Positions 1 through 14,228 are shown, counted from the stretch's first letter. The stretch: 64,000 nt of DNA from an uncultured Prochlorococcus sp. (GCA_902536555.1 CACAXR010000005.1:1-64000), one strand, 5' to 3'. Notes: generated by a model from the letters alone, not told the origin. Made by a program: numbers and translations.

Positions 1-102
1 ATAGCAATGTCTGTTTTCTTATTCGGAACTTTTCTAACAATTTATCTTGGTATTGGCGCATGTTTGCCAATTGATAAATCATTAACCCTAGGGCTGTTTT
101 AA
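1..102 (+). CDS. C-terminal end of a membrane protein (partial)
   Basis: An open frame runs from the first base of the window to a TAA at 100-102, giving about 33 residues. They contain a hydrophobic helix ([17 protein letters not shown]) followed by a short polar tail. The gene begins outside the window, so its family cannot be named. Its stop overlaps the stop of the leftward invertase gene by a few bases, so the two genes converge with no room for a separate terminator. Confidence 0.45.
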
Positions 103-1538
103 ATTTTAAACATATCTAGATCGTTATACTGATTTCTTAGGAAATGATTCATTAATAAAAATCCAACAATTGTCCAGGTTTGATATGTTCTTGATTGTTG
201 TCCAACCCAAGTACCTGTAGGTCCATCAAAATATTCTGCCCATTCTTGCTTAGGCAATTGATTAAGTTGACACCAATATGATTCCTCTATTAATGATTTC
301 ATTTCTTCCATGAGAATCACATCATCAGAACCATAATTTTTTTGATGCAATAAAACGGCTGCACCAAAAAACCAAAGTAAACTTGGCCAATGACCTCCGT
401 TATGGTAACTCCAAGGCCAATTCTTTGGATCGGATCCTGTTTTATTTTGCCATTCTTCGACATCCATATGAGGATGACAGATTCTCATGGGCATTTGAGC
501 CATTAAATGCTGTCTGTTATGTAAAACTAATCTAAATAAAGCTCTTTGTTCTTCAGGAGGCAGTACACCGAAGATACATGCTAAAGAATTACCTAAACTG
601 TAAAATCTAAAGTCAGGCCTTCCTGTCCTAATATTTCCTATTAAGTAACCTCCTCTATTTTCTAACCAATCTTGTAGCCATGAAGGAACTACTTGAGGTT
701 GAACATTAAATTCATTGAAGTGTTGATCATCTCCATACTGTTCAGTTGGCCTTCTTCTTAAGATTTGCATTGTTTGGCTGGTAACCCAATAGTGTTTTAG
801 AAGAAAACTTCCTAAATCCTTAACCCATTGATTTGTAAGAATAAGTCTTTGGTCTAAAAGTCTACTAACGTGATCTGCCCTACTTAATTCCATTAAGTTA
901 ATACAACTTTTTAAACATCCATGAAGTAAAACTTCAACTTCAAGAGGAGCTCCCCATACATCCATAGGTCTATCAATCATAAATGCGCAATCTGGAACAA
1001 AAAGTACTGGAGTACCCTCAAATGTTGGATGTAGAACTAAATCTAGTAGAAGTTGAATGCCTCTTTGAACGCTTTGACTTTTTCCGAAGGCATAATCGCC
1101 GCTTTTATTAACGTAATACCAACATAAAATGGGCCACCATAAACTTGCATCAGCTGAAGTAATCCGCCCTATCGACCTCTGACCATAGTCTCCAATGAGC
1201 TTTCCATTTTCTTCAACGAAACTAGTAGGAAATACGCCACGTGTTTGGTAATTAGCACTTTGTAATTCAAGACATACACTTAGGAACTTTTTGACAATTT
1301 CGTACCGTTTTTGCGTAATGAGGTAAATCATTACGGGAACGTTATCTCTTAAAAATATTTCTCCATAATTTAATTTTTTATTTTTTGTTGGGTGTTCAAG
1401 TGCTGCAACACTGCCAACTAGCTCGCCTGATATTTCAACCAAAGTCTTTTCGAAGTGTTTTTTTGCATTTGTTACAATTTTTTCTTCATCAGAACTTGGC
1501 CTTACTCTTAAATTTTTCTGACTAAATCTTTCTGCCAT
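99..1538 (-). CDS. Alkaline/neutral invertase, glycoside hydrolase family 100
   Basis: Predicted cytosolic invertase that splits sucrose into glucose and fructose. The 479 residues match the usual length of cyanobacterial neutral invertases. Visible family features are the [10 protein letters not shown] block near residue 65, SADASLWW near 128-135 (Asp130 lies where the family's catalytic Asp sits) and [15 protein letters not shown] near 390. There is no signal peptide. Sucrose and glucosylglycerate are compatible solutes in Prochlorococcus, so the enzyme probably controls sucrose turnover. It is transcribed away from the rRNA operon, from a shared 610-bp upstream region. Confidence 0.9.
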
Positions 1539-2148
1539 TACATTTATATCCCTTTATTTAAGCCTAGTTGTTTATAGAGACTTTGAACAAATAAAAAAAT
1601 TAATAAAAAAATTATGTATTAATGGTTGCATAATTACGGTCAAATGGTTTAGTATTTTCTTCTGGGCAAAAAATTTTTTTTTTGTGCTATTCAGGCAATT
1701 ACCTTAAATCTGATTTTTGGTAAATAAATGAATTTTTTGAAGATTTGATTGCATCAATGTATTCAGCCAGATGAAGGGTTTTCCTTTCAAAATGGGTTAA
1801 TCACTTGTTGTTTAACTCTGCACCTAGAAAATTTAAAACTTAGGAACTGATGCTTTTATTGCGTCAAAACTTTATCAAATTTATATTTGGTAATTTTGAG
1901 ATGTATTTGCAATAAAGGTGTGAGGTCCCGTCAAGAATATATAAATTGTTTTCAATTGCTAACTTTTAGTTTTTTGAAAACCAACGGATCTGAGATCTTG
2001 GAAAGTCACTTTAAAATGTTTTAATGTGCACTCAAAGTAATCCTTAAATTACATAAGGAGGCTGAACCTAAATAACTTAAGACATTCTTATTTTTATTTG
2101 GAGAATGCAATTCATATTGAGTAGATTTATCTACAAAAGGATTTGAAC
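1539..2148. promoter_or_regulatory. Divergent upstream region between invertase and 16S rRNA
   Basis: About 610 bp without a convincing gene. It must hold the rRNA operon promoter (rightward) and the invertase promoter (leftward), plus the 5' rRNA leader. Several A/T runs could serve as -10 boxes, but none stands out, so no promoter position is claimed. Confidence 0.5.
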
Positions 2149-3633
<1,485 letters not shown>

Positions 3634-3756
3634 CAGGGAGACAACAAAATGTTAAATATTAATTTTGTCACCTTAGGTCGATCGGTATCTCACATTCTTG
3701 ATTTATTAAGAATTTCATTTCCTAAGTTTTTCTAGGTCACACCCATTACTTTCCCT

Positions 3757-3830
<74 letters not shown>

Positions 3831-3842
3831 TATCTCTATGTT

Positions 3843-3915
3843 GGGGGTATAGCTCAGTTGGTAGAGCGCCTGCTTTGCAAGCAGGATGTCAGCGGTTCGA
3901 GTCCGCTTACCTCCA
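3843..3915 (+). tRNA. tRNA-Ala (TGC)
   Basis: A 73-nt cloverleaf 12 bp after tRNA-Ile. Acceptor GGGGGTA pairs with TACCTCC, the anticodon stem-loop is CCTGCTTTGCAAGCAGG (anticodon TGC), and the T-loop is TTCGAGT. CCA is not encoded. The Ile-Ala pair is the usual cyanobacterial spacer arrangement. The remaining spacer to the 23S gene (3916-4174) shows no further gene. Confidence 0.97.
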
Positions 3916-4174
3916 CTGATCACCACCTCTTCCATAATTTATAGAAGGGAAATGTTTTTGAGTTTTGATCAAATTCTGAACGAATCTAGCTTCCTAATTA
4001 ATACTATTAAGATGCTGGACTCATTGAATTTAATTCATTGTTTTCAGAGAACCTTGACAACTGCATAGATTATTTTTAAAGACAATAAGCATCTTTAATG
4101 ATGCAGATTTATTATTTGTGCAAATGCATTAATAACAATTCTATTAAGCTGATGCTTCAATTTTTGAAGTTATT

Positions 4175-7050
<2,876 letters not shown>

Positions 7051-7113
7051 ATAAACTTAATTTATTGTCTTGAATTTATATAATTTTCTATGCAGTTCTC
7101 AAGGTTCAAACTA

Positions 7114-7231
7114 TCCTGGTGTTCATGGCGATGTGGAACCACTCCGATCCATCTCGAACTCGGTTGTGAAACGCATCAGCGGCGAAAATATTTAGGGGGT
7201 AGCCCCTTGAGAAAATAGCTCAATGCCAGGT
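7114..7231 (+). rRNA. rrf: 5S ribosomal RNA
   Basis: A 118-nt RNA whose ends TCCTGGTG and TGCCAGG(T) pair to close the molecule. The internal block CCACTCCGATCCATCTCGAAC is the conserved 5S loop. It follows the 23S gene by about 63 bp and is the last gene of the rRNA operon. Confidence 0.96.
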
Positions 7232-7242
7232 AAAAATATTTA

Positions 7243-7277
7243 AAAGGGTTTATTCTTCTTGAGTAAGCCCTTTTTTA
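7243..7277 (+). terminator. Terminator of the rRNA operon
   Basis: A 10-bp stem, AAAGGGTTTA paired with TAAGCCCTTT (one G-U pair), with an 11-nt loop and a T-run just after 5S. The stem also reads as a hairpin leftward, and its T-run end touches the mutM stop, so it may serve both directions. Confidence 0.85.
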
Positions 7278-8153
7278 TTTTTGGCATTTGGGACACCAAT
7301 GTGTACTTCTTCCAGTAATTTTTTGTCTTTCAATTAAATTTCCACATTTATGACATTCTTTACCAGTTCTCCTATAGACATTTGTCTGTAAACCAAAATT
7401 TCCATTCTCTCCCTCTAGGTCTCTAAAATCGCTAAATGTAGTCCCACCAGAACCTATACTTTTTTTTAATACAGATACGATTGATTCCTTGAGCTTGATT
7501 AACTCATTTTTCTTTATTGTTCGAGCTTCTCTAAAAGGTGAGATTCCAGCAGAGTATAAACTTTCATCAGCATAAATATTACCTATGCCTGCCACTATTG
7601 TTTGATCTAATAAAATAGCTTTTATAGATTTTGTTCTTTTTGAAATTACTTTTTTAAGATAATTTGCATCAAAGTCTTTAGAAAATGGTTCTGGTCCTAA
7701 TGATCCTAATCCTTTAATTATTTTGTTAAGTGATAGGCCTTTATTAATCCACCACATTTGACCAAAACTTCTTACGTCAATGTACCTAAGCTCATTATTA
7801 TTTTTATCAAAAAATCTTATTCTTGTATGTTTACAAGGATGATTCGAGTGTTCGATAAATTTGAAATATCCAGTCATTCTTAGATGAACTACAAGAAATC
7901 CGTTATTTTGTGAATTTTCTAGAGGAAATTGAGTATTCTCATTTTGAACTTCTTTTAGTTGAGCTATTAAATATTTTCCTCTTCTATCCCATTTATAAAT
8001 AAGTGAGTTCCTAAGTCCTTTGATGAATTCTTCTTTGTTCTTTGGGAATGCAACAGTTGATTCCCTACATACTTCTACTTTTTTAATAATAAAGTTATTA
8101 AGTTTTTGCTCTAAACCTCTGCGAACAGTTTCTACTTCAGGTAATTCAGGCAA
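7275..8153 (-). CDS. mutM: Formamidopyrimidine-DNA glycosylase
   Basis: Bifunctional base-excision repair glycosylase and AP lyase that removes 8-oxoguanine and formamidopyrimidines. The N-terminus begins [14 protein letters not shown], so Pro1 and Glu2 of the mature enzyme are in place. [11 protein letters not shown] (near 190) and the C-terminal zinc finger CHKCG...CPKC (near 265-290) complete the family pattern. At 292 residues it has full length. It is separated by 4 bp from psaE upstream, suggesting the two are co-transcribed, an arrangement seen in other marine picocyanobacteria. Confidence 0.97.
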   Translation of the reverse strand: MPELPEVETVRRGLEQKLNNFIIKKVEVCRESTVAFPKNKEEFIKGLRNSLIYKWDRRGKYLIAQLKEVQNENTQFPLENSQNNGFLVVHLRMTGYFKFIEHSNHPCKHTRIRFFDKNNNELRYIDVRSFGQMWWINKGLSLNKIIKGLGSLGPEPFSKDFDANYLKKVISKRTKSIKAILLDQTIVAGIGNIYADESLYSAGISPFREARTIKKNELIKLKESIVSVLKKSIGSGGTTFSDFRDLEGENGNFGLQTNVYRRTGKECHKCGNLIERQKITGRSTHWCPKCQK

Positions 8154-8157
8154 TTAT

Positions 8158-8367
8158 TTAAGCTTTTTCTAATTCACTTTCAGCGAAATTATTCGTATTT
8201 GCTCCACCATCAGTTCCGCTTATCCCAGCATAATTTACTTTATCGAATCTGACTACACAGTTATATTTAATCCCTGATGTGTCAACTGAAGCAACTTTAC
8301 CTATTTCATTGTACCAATATGATTCTGGTCTTTTTACTCTTACTAAATCGCCTCTTGAAATTGCCAT
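8158..8367 (-). CDS. psaE: Photosystem I reaction centre subunit IV
   Basis: A 69-residue stromal-side photosystem I subunit that helps dock ferredoxin and supports cyclic electron flow. The SH3-like fold is recognised from [21 protein letters not shown] at the N-terminus and [11 protein letters not shown]. The C-terminal region is rich in Gly and Asn, and the size matches other PsaE proteins. It is transcribed leftward just ahead of mutM. Confidence 0.97.
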   Translation of the reverse strand: MAISRGDLVRVKRPESYWYNEIGKVASVDTSGIKYNCVVRFDKVNYAGISGTDGGANTNNFAESELEKA

Positions 8368-8447
8368 TACTATTAATTTAACTTTTTGTAGAATAACCCA
8401 TCATTAATAATCTTAGACAAATTATTCACACATATTAATTAAAAGTT

Positions 8448-9215
8448 TTAACAAAAATCATTTATTAAATTATTTTCGAATTCTTCTTTGGCTGGCTTAT
8501 TTCCCATCCATTTCCTGCCAGGTATTCTCACATCTAATTCGTTTGTATCACAATTGATTGAAAGAATCAGTTTTTTATTTTCTTTATTAAGTACGTTTAA
8601 AACTTTTCTACCTTTAATATCTTTGTATGATTTACTTTGGATAATTATAGGACCATAAGATTTCTTATCTAACTCAAGTAAGTCATCATTTTTTTTATTT
8701 TCAGTTGCTTTATAATTTTCTGAAATCATTGTGTTCTGTTTTCTTATTTTGAGCTTTTGACCAACTTTTATTGAATCAGGATTATTGAGATTATTAATCT
8801 CTATCAGATCATTTATTTTCAAATTATATAAGTTTGATATCTCAGTAAGATTTTCACCAGTTTGAACGATATGGTAATTATTTATTAAATCTGATTGTTT
8901 TGTAAGATTTTCAGTAGATTCGAAGATAATAAGATTCTGGCCAATAAAGATATAATTTTCATCTTTTAAGTTATTCAATTTAATAATTAAATCTTTATTT
9001 ATTGAATAAAATTTTGAAATACTTGTTATTGTATCTCCACTTTTTACAATATGAATTTTATTTATTTCAGTTTTATCTTGATTAATTGATTCTTGTCTAG
9101 CAATATTCTCAATTTTATTTTTTGCTGAATCTATTTTTTCTTCGGACTTTATCAATGAGTGATTAAAAAAATTAATAAATATGGCAATTATTAAAAATGC
9201 AAATTTCATTAACAA
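8448..9215 (-). CDS. Secreted double-LysM-domain protein
   Basis: A 255-residue envelope protein. An N-terminal signal sequence (about residues 3-22, hydrophobic, ending before KSEEKID) is followed by two LysM peptidoglycan-binding modules, HIVKSGDTITSIS near 54 and YHIVQTGENLTEIS near 113. Each ends in a GQKL/GQNL-type motif. The C-terminal 80 residues match nothing I recognise and lack a visible hydrolase motif, so a structural or targeting role in the cell wall is more likely than an enzymatic one. Confidence 0.8.
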   Translation of the reverse strand: MLMKFAFLIIAIFINFFNHSLIKSEEKIDSAKNKIENIARQESINQDKTEINKIHIVKSGDTITSISKFYSINKDLIIKLNNLKDENYIFIGQNLIIFESTENLTKQSDLINNYHIVQTGENLTEISNLYNLKINDLIEINNLNNPDSIKVGQKLKIRKQNTMISENYKATENKKNDDLLELDKKSYGPIIIQSKSYKDIKGRKVLNVLNKENKKLILSINCDTNELDVRIPGRKWMGNKPAKEEFENNLINDFC

Positions 9216-9281
9216 CTCTGTTTATTTAAAGATAGTCCCTTAATAAAAAATCGCTAGGGTTTTGAAAATAATTTAAGTAAT

Positions 9282-10673
9282 TTAAACCTGAAAAATAAAC
9301 TTTAGAAATTTCTTTACCCTTTCGTAGGGAGGATACCGCAGATTTAAATCAAATAAAAAACCTTTAAAAGTAATAGATTTTTGATTTGAAAAATTTCGAA
9401 ACCCTTCTTCTCCATGAAATTTACCAATACCACTTTGCCCAACGCCTCCAAACGGTAAATTTGGAATAAGGACTGGTAACATCACATCATTTATACAAAT
9501 TGTTCCAGAGCTGGTTACTTTTGAAATGTGTTTATGGATTTTTTTATTGCCTCCAAATAAGTAGATTGCTAAGGGCTTTGATGTTTGACTAATCTGCTTT
9601 AAAGCTGATTCCTTATCATCAATTCCAATTATTGGAAGTAGTGAACTGAATAATTCTTTCTGCAAAATATCTGTTTCATTTAATTTAGTTCTCAAAATTG
9701 TAGGAGATATTTTCAACTTTTTTTTACTAAAAGTCCCCCCAAATAAAATTCTTTTTTCTTTTTCGTATTGTTTGAGAATTTCTACAGTTGATGTAAATTG
9801 TTTTTTCTCCAATTTTGATAGGTTTTCTGAAATAATTGGATTATCTCCGTAAAAACTTACTATGTATTTCTTTAATTTTTCTATAAAAATATTTTCAATT
9901 TCTTTATCTACAAAGATATGATTCGGAGCCATGCAGGATTGACCAGAATTAAAAAATTTACCCCAAACAATTCTTTTTGCAGCCACTTCTAAATTTGCAT
10001 TCTTGAAAACAATTACAGGATTTGTTCCGCTTAACTCAAGAGTTAATGGAGTTAAGTTTTTAGAAGCTAATTTCATTATAGATTTTCCAGTTTCAGTACT
10101 TCCTGTAAAAAAAATGTGGTCAAAATTTTGTTCAATTAATTTTATGGATTGTTTATTATCACCCTCTACTGTTATTAGGACATCTTTACGGAAATATTTG
10201 GAAGTAAGCTTTTTAATAAGTTTTGAGGTCGCAGGACATTTCTCTGATGGTTTTATAACTGCAGTATTTCCTGCTGAGAAAATATTTACCAATGGCTTTA
10301 AAATATAAAGTAATGGATAATTATAAGGACCAAGAATTAAGACACACCCAAGAGGTTCGTAAATAACTTTGGAGGATGATGGAAATAGATAAAAAGGGGT
10401 ATCAATCTTTTTTGGTCGCATCCAAGATTTGAGTTTCTTTTTTATAAGTGAAATTTCTTCTTTCACTAAAAGGATTTCTGAAAGCCCTTCAATTTCAGAT
10501 TTGCCGAGATCAACAAAAAGTGATTTAATAATCTCTTTTTTATTTTCATCCAAAAGTTTAGAAACTATATTGATATGAAGGATGCGCCATTTTATATCTT
10601 CAGTTTTACCAGTGAGAACTGTATCTTTTAATTTATTAATGTCTTCTAAATGAAATTTGTCAGAAATTTTCAT
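9282..10673 (-). CDS. Aldehyde dehydrogenase (class 3-like)
   Basis: NAD(P)+-dependent oxidation of aldehydes to acids. The 463 residues contain the cofactor-binding FTGSTETGK near 189-197. The catalytic Glu is at about 213 in LELSGTNPV and the catalytic Cys at about 247 in NSGQSCMAP. The C-terminal part ends with hydrophobic residues, as in membrane-associated class 3 enzymes that act on fatty or carotenoid-derived aldehydes; that substrate is inferred from the family, not shown here. It faces a GNAT gene across a 156-bp divergent intergenic region. Confidence 0.92.
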   Translation of the reverse strand: MKISDKFHLEDINKLKDTVLTGKTEDIKWRILHINIVSKLLDENKKEIIKSLFVDLGKSEIEGLSEILLVKEEISLIKKKLKSWMRPKKIDTPFYLFPSSSKVIYEPLGCVLILGPYNYPLLYILKPLVNIFSAGNTAVIKPSEKCPATSKLIKKLTSKYFRKDVLITVEGDNKQSIKLIEQNFDHIFFTGSTETGKSIMKLASKNLTPLTLELSGTNPVIVFKNANLEVAAKRIVWGKFFNSGQSCMAPNHIFVDKEIENIFIEKLKKYIVSFYGDNPIISENLSKLEKKQFTSTVEILKQYEKEKRILFGGTFSKKKLKISPTILRTKLNETDILQKELFSSLLPIIGIDDKESALKQISQTSKPLAIYLFGGNKKIHKHISKVTSSGTICINDVMLPVLIPNLPFGGVGQSGIGKFHGEEGFRNFSNQKSITFKGFLFDLNLRYPPYERVKKFLKFIFQV

Positions 10674-10829
10674 TTTTTACCTTTGAATAGTATTAAATAT
10701 ATCAGAGGATAAATTTTAAATAACTAAGGTTTTTAGGCAGTTAAATCAAAGCGAATGATTTACGAGAAATAATCAAATTTATTAATATTGCTTTTAAAAA
10801 TTCAAATTTTTCTTGGTTAGTATATTTCT

Positions 10830-11720
10830 ATGAGGGAAAATTTTTCAATTAGATTGATATCTATAAATGAAATACCAGAAGTCACAAACTGGGCAAGGTT
10901 AGAAGGATTTTCTCCTGGAATGGATGATTTATCAATTTATAGAAATACAGATAAACAAGGGGTATGGGTAGCTTGTCTAGACAATAATCCTATAGGCTCT
11001 ATTGCGTGTATAAAATATAATTCCTCGTATGGTTTTATAGGTTTATTTATCGTTAAAAAAGAATTCCGAAATAATGGATATGGAGTGAGATTATGGAAAC
11101 ATGCCCTCGAATATTTGAAAAATGTTGATTGTATTGGTCTTGAGGCTGCCCCAGATAGATTAAATGATTACGCAAAGTGGGGGTTTAGAAAATCTTCCAT
11201 TACAAATCGATGGAAATTAAATGGTTCTCAAGATTTGCCATTGAGAAATTTCTACAAAGATCAATTTCATTCTTTTAAAGTTGTCCCGGGTAATAAAATT
11301 TCTTCTGAAGCAGTCTTAATTTATGATGATCAAAGAGAACCTAGTCCCAGACCACATTTTCTAAATGACTGGTTGAAAAATTCTCATGGTAATGTCAGTG
11401 CAATTGTCGATAATAATGGGATGTGCCACGGATTTGGCAGGATAAGGCCTTGTGTATTGGAGGATAATGAGCAAGGCTGGAGAATTGGCCCTCTTTTAGC
11501 GGATACTCCACCACTTGCTGAATTATTAATAAGGGAGTTAGTTGGTGATTTAGATGCTCAAATCTTATTGGATTGCTCTAATCTGAACCCTTATTCAAAT
11601 TATCTTTTATCAAGTTTGGGATTTGAGGAAATATCAAAAACTTACAGAATGTATAAAGGCATTCAACCTCACTGCCCTATAAATCAAGTATACGGACTTG
11701 CCTGTTTGGAACTGGGGTGA
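10830..11720 (+). CDS. GNAT-family N-acetyltransferase with two GNAT-like halves
   Basis: A 296-residue protein. The first half (about 1-140) has the GNAT core, including the acetyl-CoA pocket VKKEFRNNGYGVRLW near 73-87 (a Q/RxxGxG variant) and YAKWGFRKSS near 114. The second half (about 150-290) ends in a second GNAT-like unit (LLIRELVGDL, YLLSSLGFEEISKTYRMYKG), as in the YitH/HolE type. The acceptor substrate is unknown. It is transcribed divergently from the aldehyde dehydrogenase. Confidence 0.8.
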   Translation: MRENFSIRLISINEIPEVTNWARLEGFSPGMDDLSIYRNTDKQGVWVACLDNNPIGSIACIKYNSSYGFIGLFIVKKEFRNNGYGVRLWKHALEYLKNVDCIGLEAAPDRLNDYAKWGFRKSSITNRWKLNGSQDLPLRNFYKDQFHSFKVVPGNKISSEAVLIYDDQREPSPRPHFLNDWLKNSHGNVSAIVDNNGMCHGFGRIRPCVLEDNEQGWRIGPLLADTPPLAELLIRELVGDLDAQILLDCSNLNPYSNYLLSSLGFEEISKTYRMYKGIQPHCPINQVYGLACLELG

Positions 11721-11786
11721 TTTCCTTTAAAGCGTTCATTTCCCCTTTTGTTTCTGTAATACTGAAAGAAGTTTGTTTGATTAAGA

Positions 11787-12035
11787 TTAACTTCCAAAAG
11801 GTTTCAAAATTTTTTCTACAATATCGGCGTTGATTATAGTGATCTCTCCATTATCAATATTGGCAACTTGAAACAAGGTCCATGAATTTGGATTTCTAGC
11901 TCCTCCAATACAGTCGATAACTTGACCGACCCAATAATTTTTATTCTCTTCCTTAGTATTTTCGTAATTCTCTTTTTTAATTGCGACATAATCACCAGGT
12001 CTAACGAAAAGAAACTCAGGAGTTACTGGGCTCAC
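11787..12035 (-). CDS. Small DUF3104-type protein
   Basis: An 82-residue cytosolic protein with LFVRPGDYVAIKKENY, NYWVGQVIDCIGG and SWTLFQVANIDNGEI, a pattern I associate with the cyanobacterial DUF3104 family. The function is unknown. The upstream DNA at about 12046-12065 has an imperfect inverted TAGTA/TACTA pair over A/T-rich sequence that could be an operator. Confidence 0.65.
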   Translation of the reverse strand: MSPVTPEFLFVRPGDYVAIKKENYENTKEENKNYWVGQVIDCIGGARNPNSWTLFQVANIDNGEITIINADIVEKILKPFGS

Positions 12036-12131
12036 AATAAATAATTAATAGTATATACGTACTATATAAGTTATTAGTTTTGTTGTCTAACTTTTAATTA
12101 TTTAGCAAACTAGGGATAATTCAGAAATAAA

Positions 12132-12224
12132 ATGGAATCAACTGAAATAGCTATATTGTCAACAATGTTGGGGTTAATTCTAGCTTTAACTGACGCTTAT
12201 ATAGAAAGGAATATTCCTGGATAG
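12132..12224 (+). CDS. 30-residue single-helix membrane protein
   Basis: ATG to TAG, with a hydrophobic stretch EIAILSTMLGLILALTDAY and a short polar end ERNIPG. The size and layout resemble small thylakoid subunits, but it matches none of the Psb, Psa or Pet micro-proteins I know. There is no clear ribosome binding site, so the call rests on its composition and intergenic position. Confidence 0.45.
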   Translation: MESTEIAILSTMLGLILALTDAYIERNIPG

Positions 12225-12486
12225 TGTTTCCATTCGTCCGTTAAATTAAATAAGATTTAAGCTGGTCTAATATGTCGGCACGGTTGGAAACTAATTTTGT
12301 AAAAACTAAATATATCAACCCTCCCATTGCGAGTCTTCCGTTAATTTTTTCTAACTGCTTTAGTTTTCTCAAAAGATTAATTTTGTAGTTAAACAAAATT
12401 TAAGGGGTATAGAAAATAAAAAGGTATTGATTAATTCAAAATTAAAAAAAAAATTCAAGAAATATTATTTCAAACAAAAATTAGGT

Positions 12487-12624
12487 TTAAAGCCAAGCCT
12501 CTTTCATCTCAATATAAAGTCTCTCGCTCTCAGCAGAATTAATTTTGCTGTCCGAATAGGATTGCTGCTGCTGCTGTTGTTGCTGCTGAGTTGAGTTATT
12601 ATTAGGATTTTGGACTTCGCTCAT
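12487..12624 (-). CDS. 45-residue polyglutamine-containing small protein
   Basis: Reads from ATG at 12624 to TAA at 12487. It starts MSEVQNPNNNST, continues with nine glutamines encoded by mixed CAG/CAA codons, and ends SERLYIEMKEAWL. An AGG-type ribosome site (CCTC on the plus strand) lies about 3-8 bp upstream. The charged C-terminal half looks helical. Function unknown. The CAG/CAA tract is a natural place for length variation between strains. Confidence 0.6.
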   Translation of the reverse strand: MSEVQNPNNNSTQQQQQQQQQSYSDSKINSAESERLYIEMKEAWL

Positions 12625-12740
12625 TAGAGGAACCTCAATATTTGTGTTTATTCTCTCATATTAAGAGCTTTTTTTGTCAACTTGAATTCTTAAATTTTAT
12701 TTAAATTTTCTACGTTTTAATTTTCCTTCTTTGAGTGAAT

Positions 12741-12842
12741 TCATTTCGCTACGGTGGTTTTAGTGTATAGAAATTTAACTTCCCAATATACAATTCCTAG
12801 AAAGATAGCACTTGCAATAATAATTTCAGAAATGGCTAACAT
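12741..12842 (-). CDS. 33-residue single-helix membrane protein
   Basis: Begins MLAISEIIIASAIFLGIVYW and ends with a basic tail (KFLYTKTTVAK), the typical layout of a one-helix membrane micro-protein with its C-terminus inside. No family is recognised. Apart from this and the polyglutamine gene, 12225-12990 shows no other gene. Confidence 0.45.
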   Translation of the reverse strand: MLAISEIIIASAIFLGIVYWEVKFLYTKTTVAK

Positions 12843-12990
12843 TTTATTTTTCAATACTAAGTTTAATTTTGGTATCAATTTACACAGAATGCAATAGGTA
12901 CTAATTACATTTTAGATTTTTAAAAATCTTATTTAATAAAATAACGCGTCGAAATAATATAAAATTTTAAGTTAGATACATATTATTTTC

Positions 12991-13425
12991 GTGGGAAATT
13001 TCATAAATTCAACAACCCTTATACCTTTAATACCTTTAGTAACCTCTTTATTTATTCTTATTTTATTGGCAAGTTTTAACAGAACACTTAACAGGCTAAC
13101 AAAACCAGTTACTGCACTGGTTGCATTATCTTTATTAAGTTCTGCTTTTATAAGCTCATTTGACTATTTTAAGAAAATAGAAGAAGAAATAGTTTTATCT
13201 GAATTTCTAAAATTTTTTGAAGAAAAAAATTTAGTTATACATCTCAATTTATTAAATGAAAAAATTATAATTTTTTTCTCATTAATAATGATATTAATTA
13301 TTGGAATATCTTTTTATAAATTGCCTAGAAAAAAAGGTTATGTATCATTAATGATTAGCCTAGGATTAATTTCTTCTTCGGTGATACTCTCAATATTGCT
13401 AACAGATTTCTCAGCACTAATCTAA
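12991..13425 (+). CDS. Orphan membrane protein resembling the N-terminus of NDH-1 subunit 5
   Basis: GTG start, 144 residues and four predicted transmembrane segments. The opening TTLIPLIPLVTSLFILILLA and the basic loop FNRTLNRLTKP recall the N-terminus of NdhF-type antiporter-like subunits. The rest of that 600-residue protein is absent, and the 3' end runs into a convergent oxidase gene with a 4-bp overlap. It could be a stand-alone NDH-associated protein or a remnant. The resemblance is weak and read by eye only. Confidence 0.45.
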   Translation: MGNFINSTTLIPLIPLVTSLFILILLASFNRTLNRLTKPVTALVALSLLSSAFISSFDYFKKIEEEIVLSEFLKFFEEKNLVIHLNLLNEKIIIFFSLIMILIIGISFYKLPRKKGYVSLMISLGLISSSVILSILLTDFSALI

Positions 13426-13931
13426 ACAGTTGTAAGCAATGACAAAGCTTCGTTAAGTTCTTTGACATGATTTAATTCATCTTGAGCAATTTCTTTTATT
13501 TTTTGATCATTTGGATTATCTATTAAATATTTGGAATAAGTTTCAAATGCATGCTCTTCGATTTTTATGTTGACATCATAAGCATTAGCTGGAGAGAGGA
13601 AATAATAAAAAACCATGATCCAGTAATAGACAAGGACAAGGTGTCTCGCAAAAAATCTATCAATCCAGAACCTATCTCCTCCTCTTTTCTCCATTTCTTT
13701 GAGATGCTCAGTTTCGTTAATAGCTTGATAAAAATGTTCTTTCATTAAAATCATTGTTTTCTCATTTTTAATTCCTAGGGATTCTTTAAAATGAAGAACT
13801 GAAAGAAATGCAAAATAAGGTGATCTAGCTATAACTTCTAAAACCCAAAATCTTTGTAAAGATCTACCAGAGTATATGAAGTCTAAGAAGTTAACTGTAG
13901 TATTCAAAATCAAAGAATTTAATTTCTTCAT
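13422..13931 (-). CDS. ptox: Plastoquinol terminal oxidase (alternative oxidase family)
   Basis: Di-iron oxidase that passes electrons from plastoquinol to oxygen, a safety valve under high light or iron limitation. At 169 residues it is the short picocyanobacterial form. All ligand motifs of the family are visible: Glu32 in LEVIA, Glu73-x-x-His76 in NETEHL, Glu125/126 in IEEHAFETY and Glu152-x-x-His155 in DELNH. A hydrophobic stretch near 96-113 gives monotopic membrane binding. It converges on the NdhF-like gene. Confidence 0.9.
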   Translation of the reverse strand: MKKLNSLILNTTVNFLDFIYSGRSLQRFWVLEVIARSPYFAFLSVLHFKESLGIKNEKTMILMKEHFYQAINETEHLKEMEKRGGDRFWIDRFFARHLVLVYYWIMVFYYFLSPANAYDVNIKIEEHAFETYSKYLIDNPNDQKIKEIAQDELNHVKELNEALSLLTTV

Positions 13932-14087
13932 GAATTTAGTTTTTCTTTAAGTATAATTACTCAGCCACTCGAGGACTATAATGTTTTGAAATAATTAACC
14001 AAAAATTAATATTTATAGTCTAAAAAATTGTTACTTCCATTGAAATATTTTTTTTTCATGCATTAATTGGATAGATAAAAATTTTAT

Positions 14088-14228
14088 ATGACAACTACTG
14101 AAAAAATTGCAAATGCCAAAAAGAGGATTGATGAATTAGAAAGACTTATAAAATTTTGGAATGATTCAGACCATGATGAGGCAAAAATAGTAAATTTTTC
14201 AAGGAATATTGAAAATAAAGTTGCTTAG
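14088..14228 (+). CDS. 46-residue soluble small protein
   Basis: Starts MTTTEKIANAKKRIDELERL and ends FSRNIENKVA. The protein is highly charged, probably one or two helices, with no cysteine or membrane segment. An amphipathic heptad in the first half suggests a short coiled coil. No family is recognised, and no ribosome site stands out. Confidence 0.5.
   Translation: MTTTEKIANAKKRIDELERLIKFWNDSDHDEAKIVNFSRNIENKVA

Noticed and set aside
3886-4068. 60-aa frame starting in tRNA-Ala and running through the spacer
   Set aside because: It overlaps the tRNA 3' half and the rRNA spacer, with no protein features.
10003-10308. 101-aa rightward frame inside the aldehyde dehydrogenase gene
   Set aside because: Shadow frame of a well-supported gene on the other strand.
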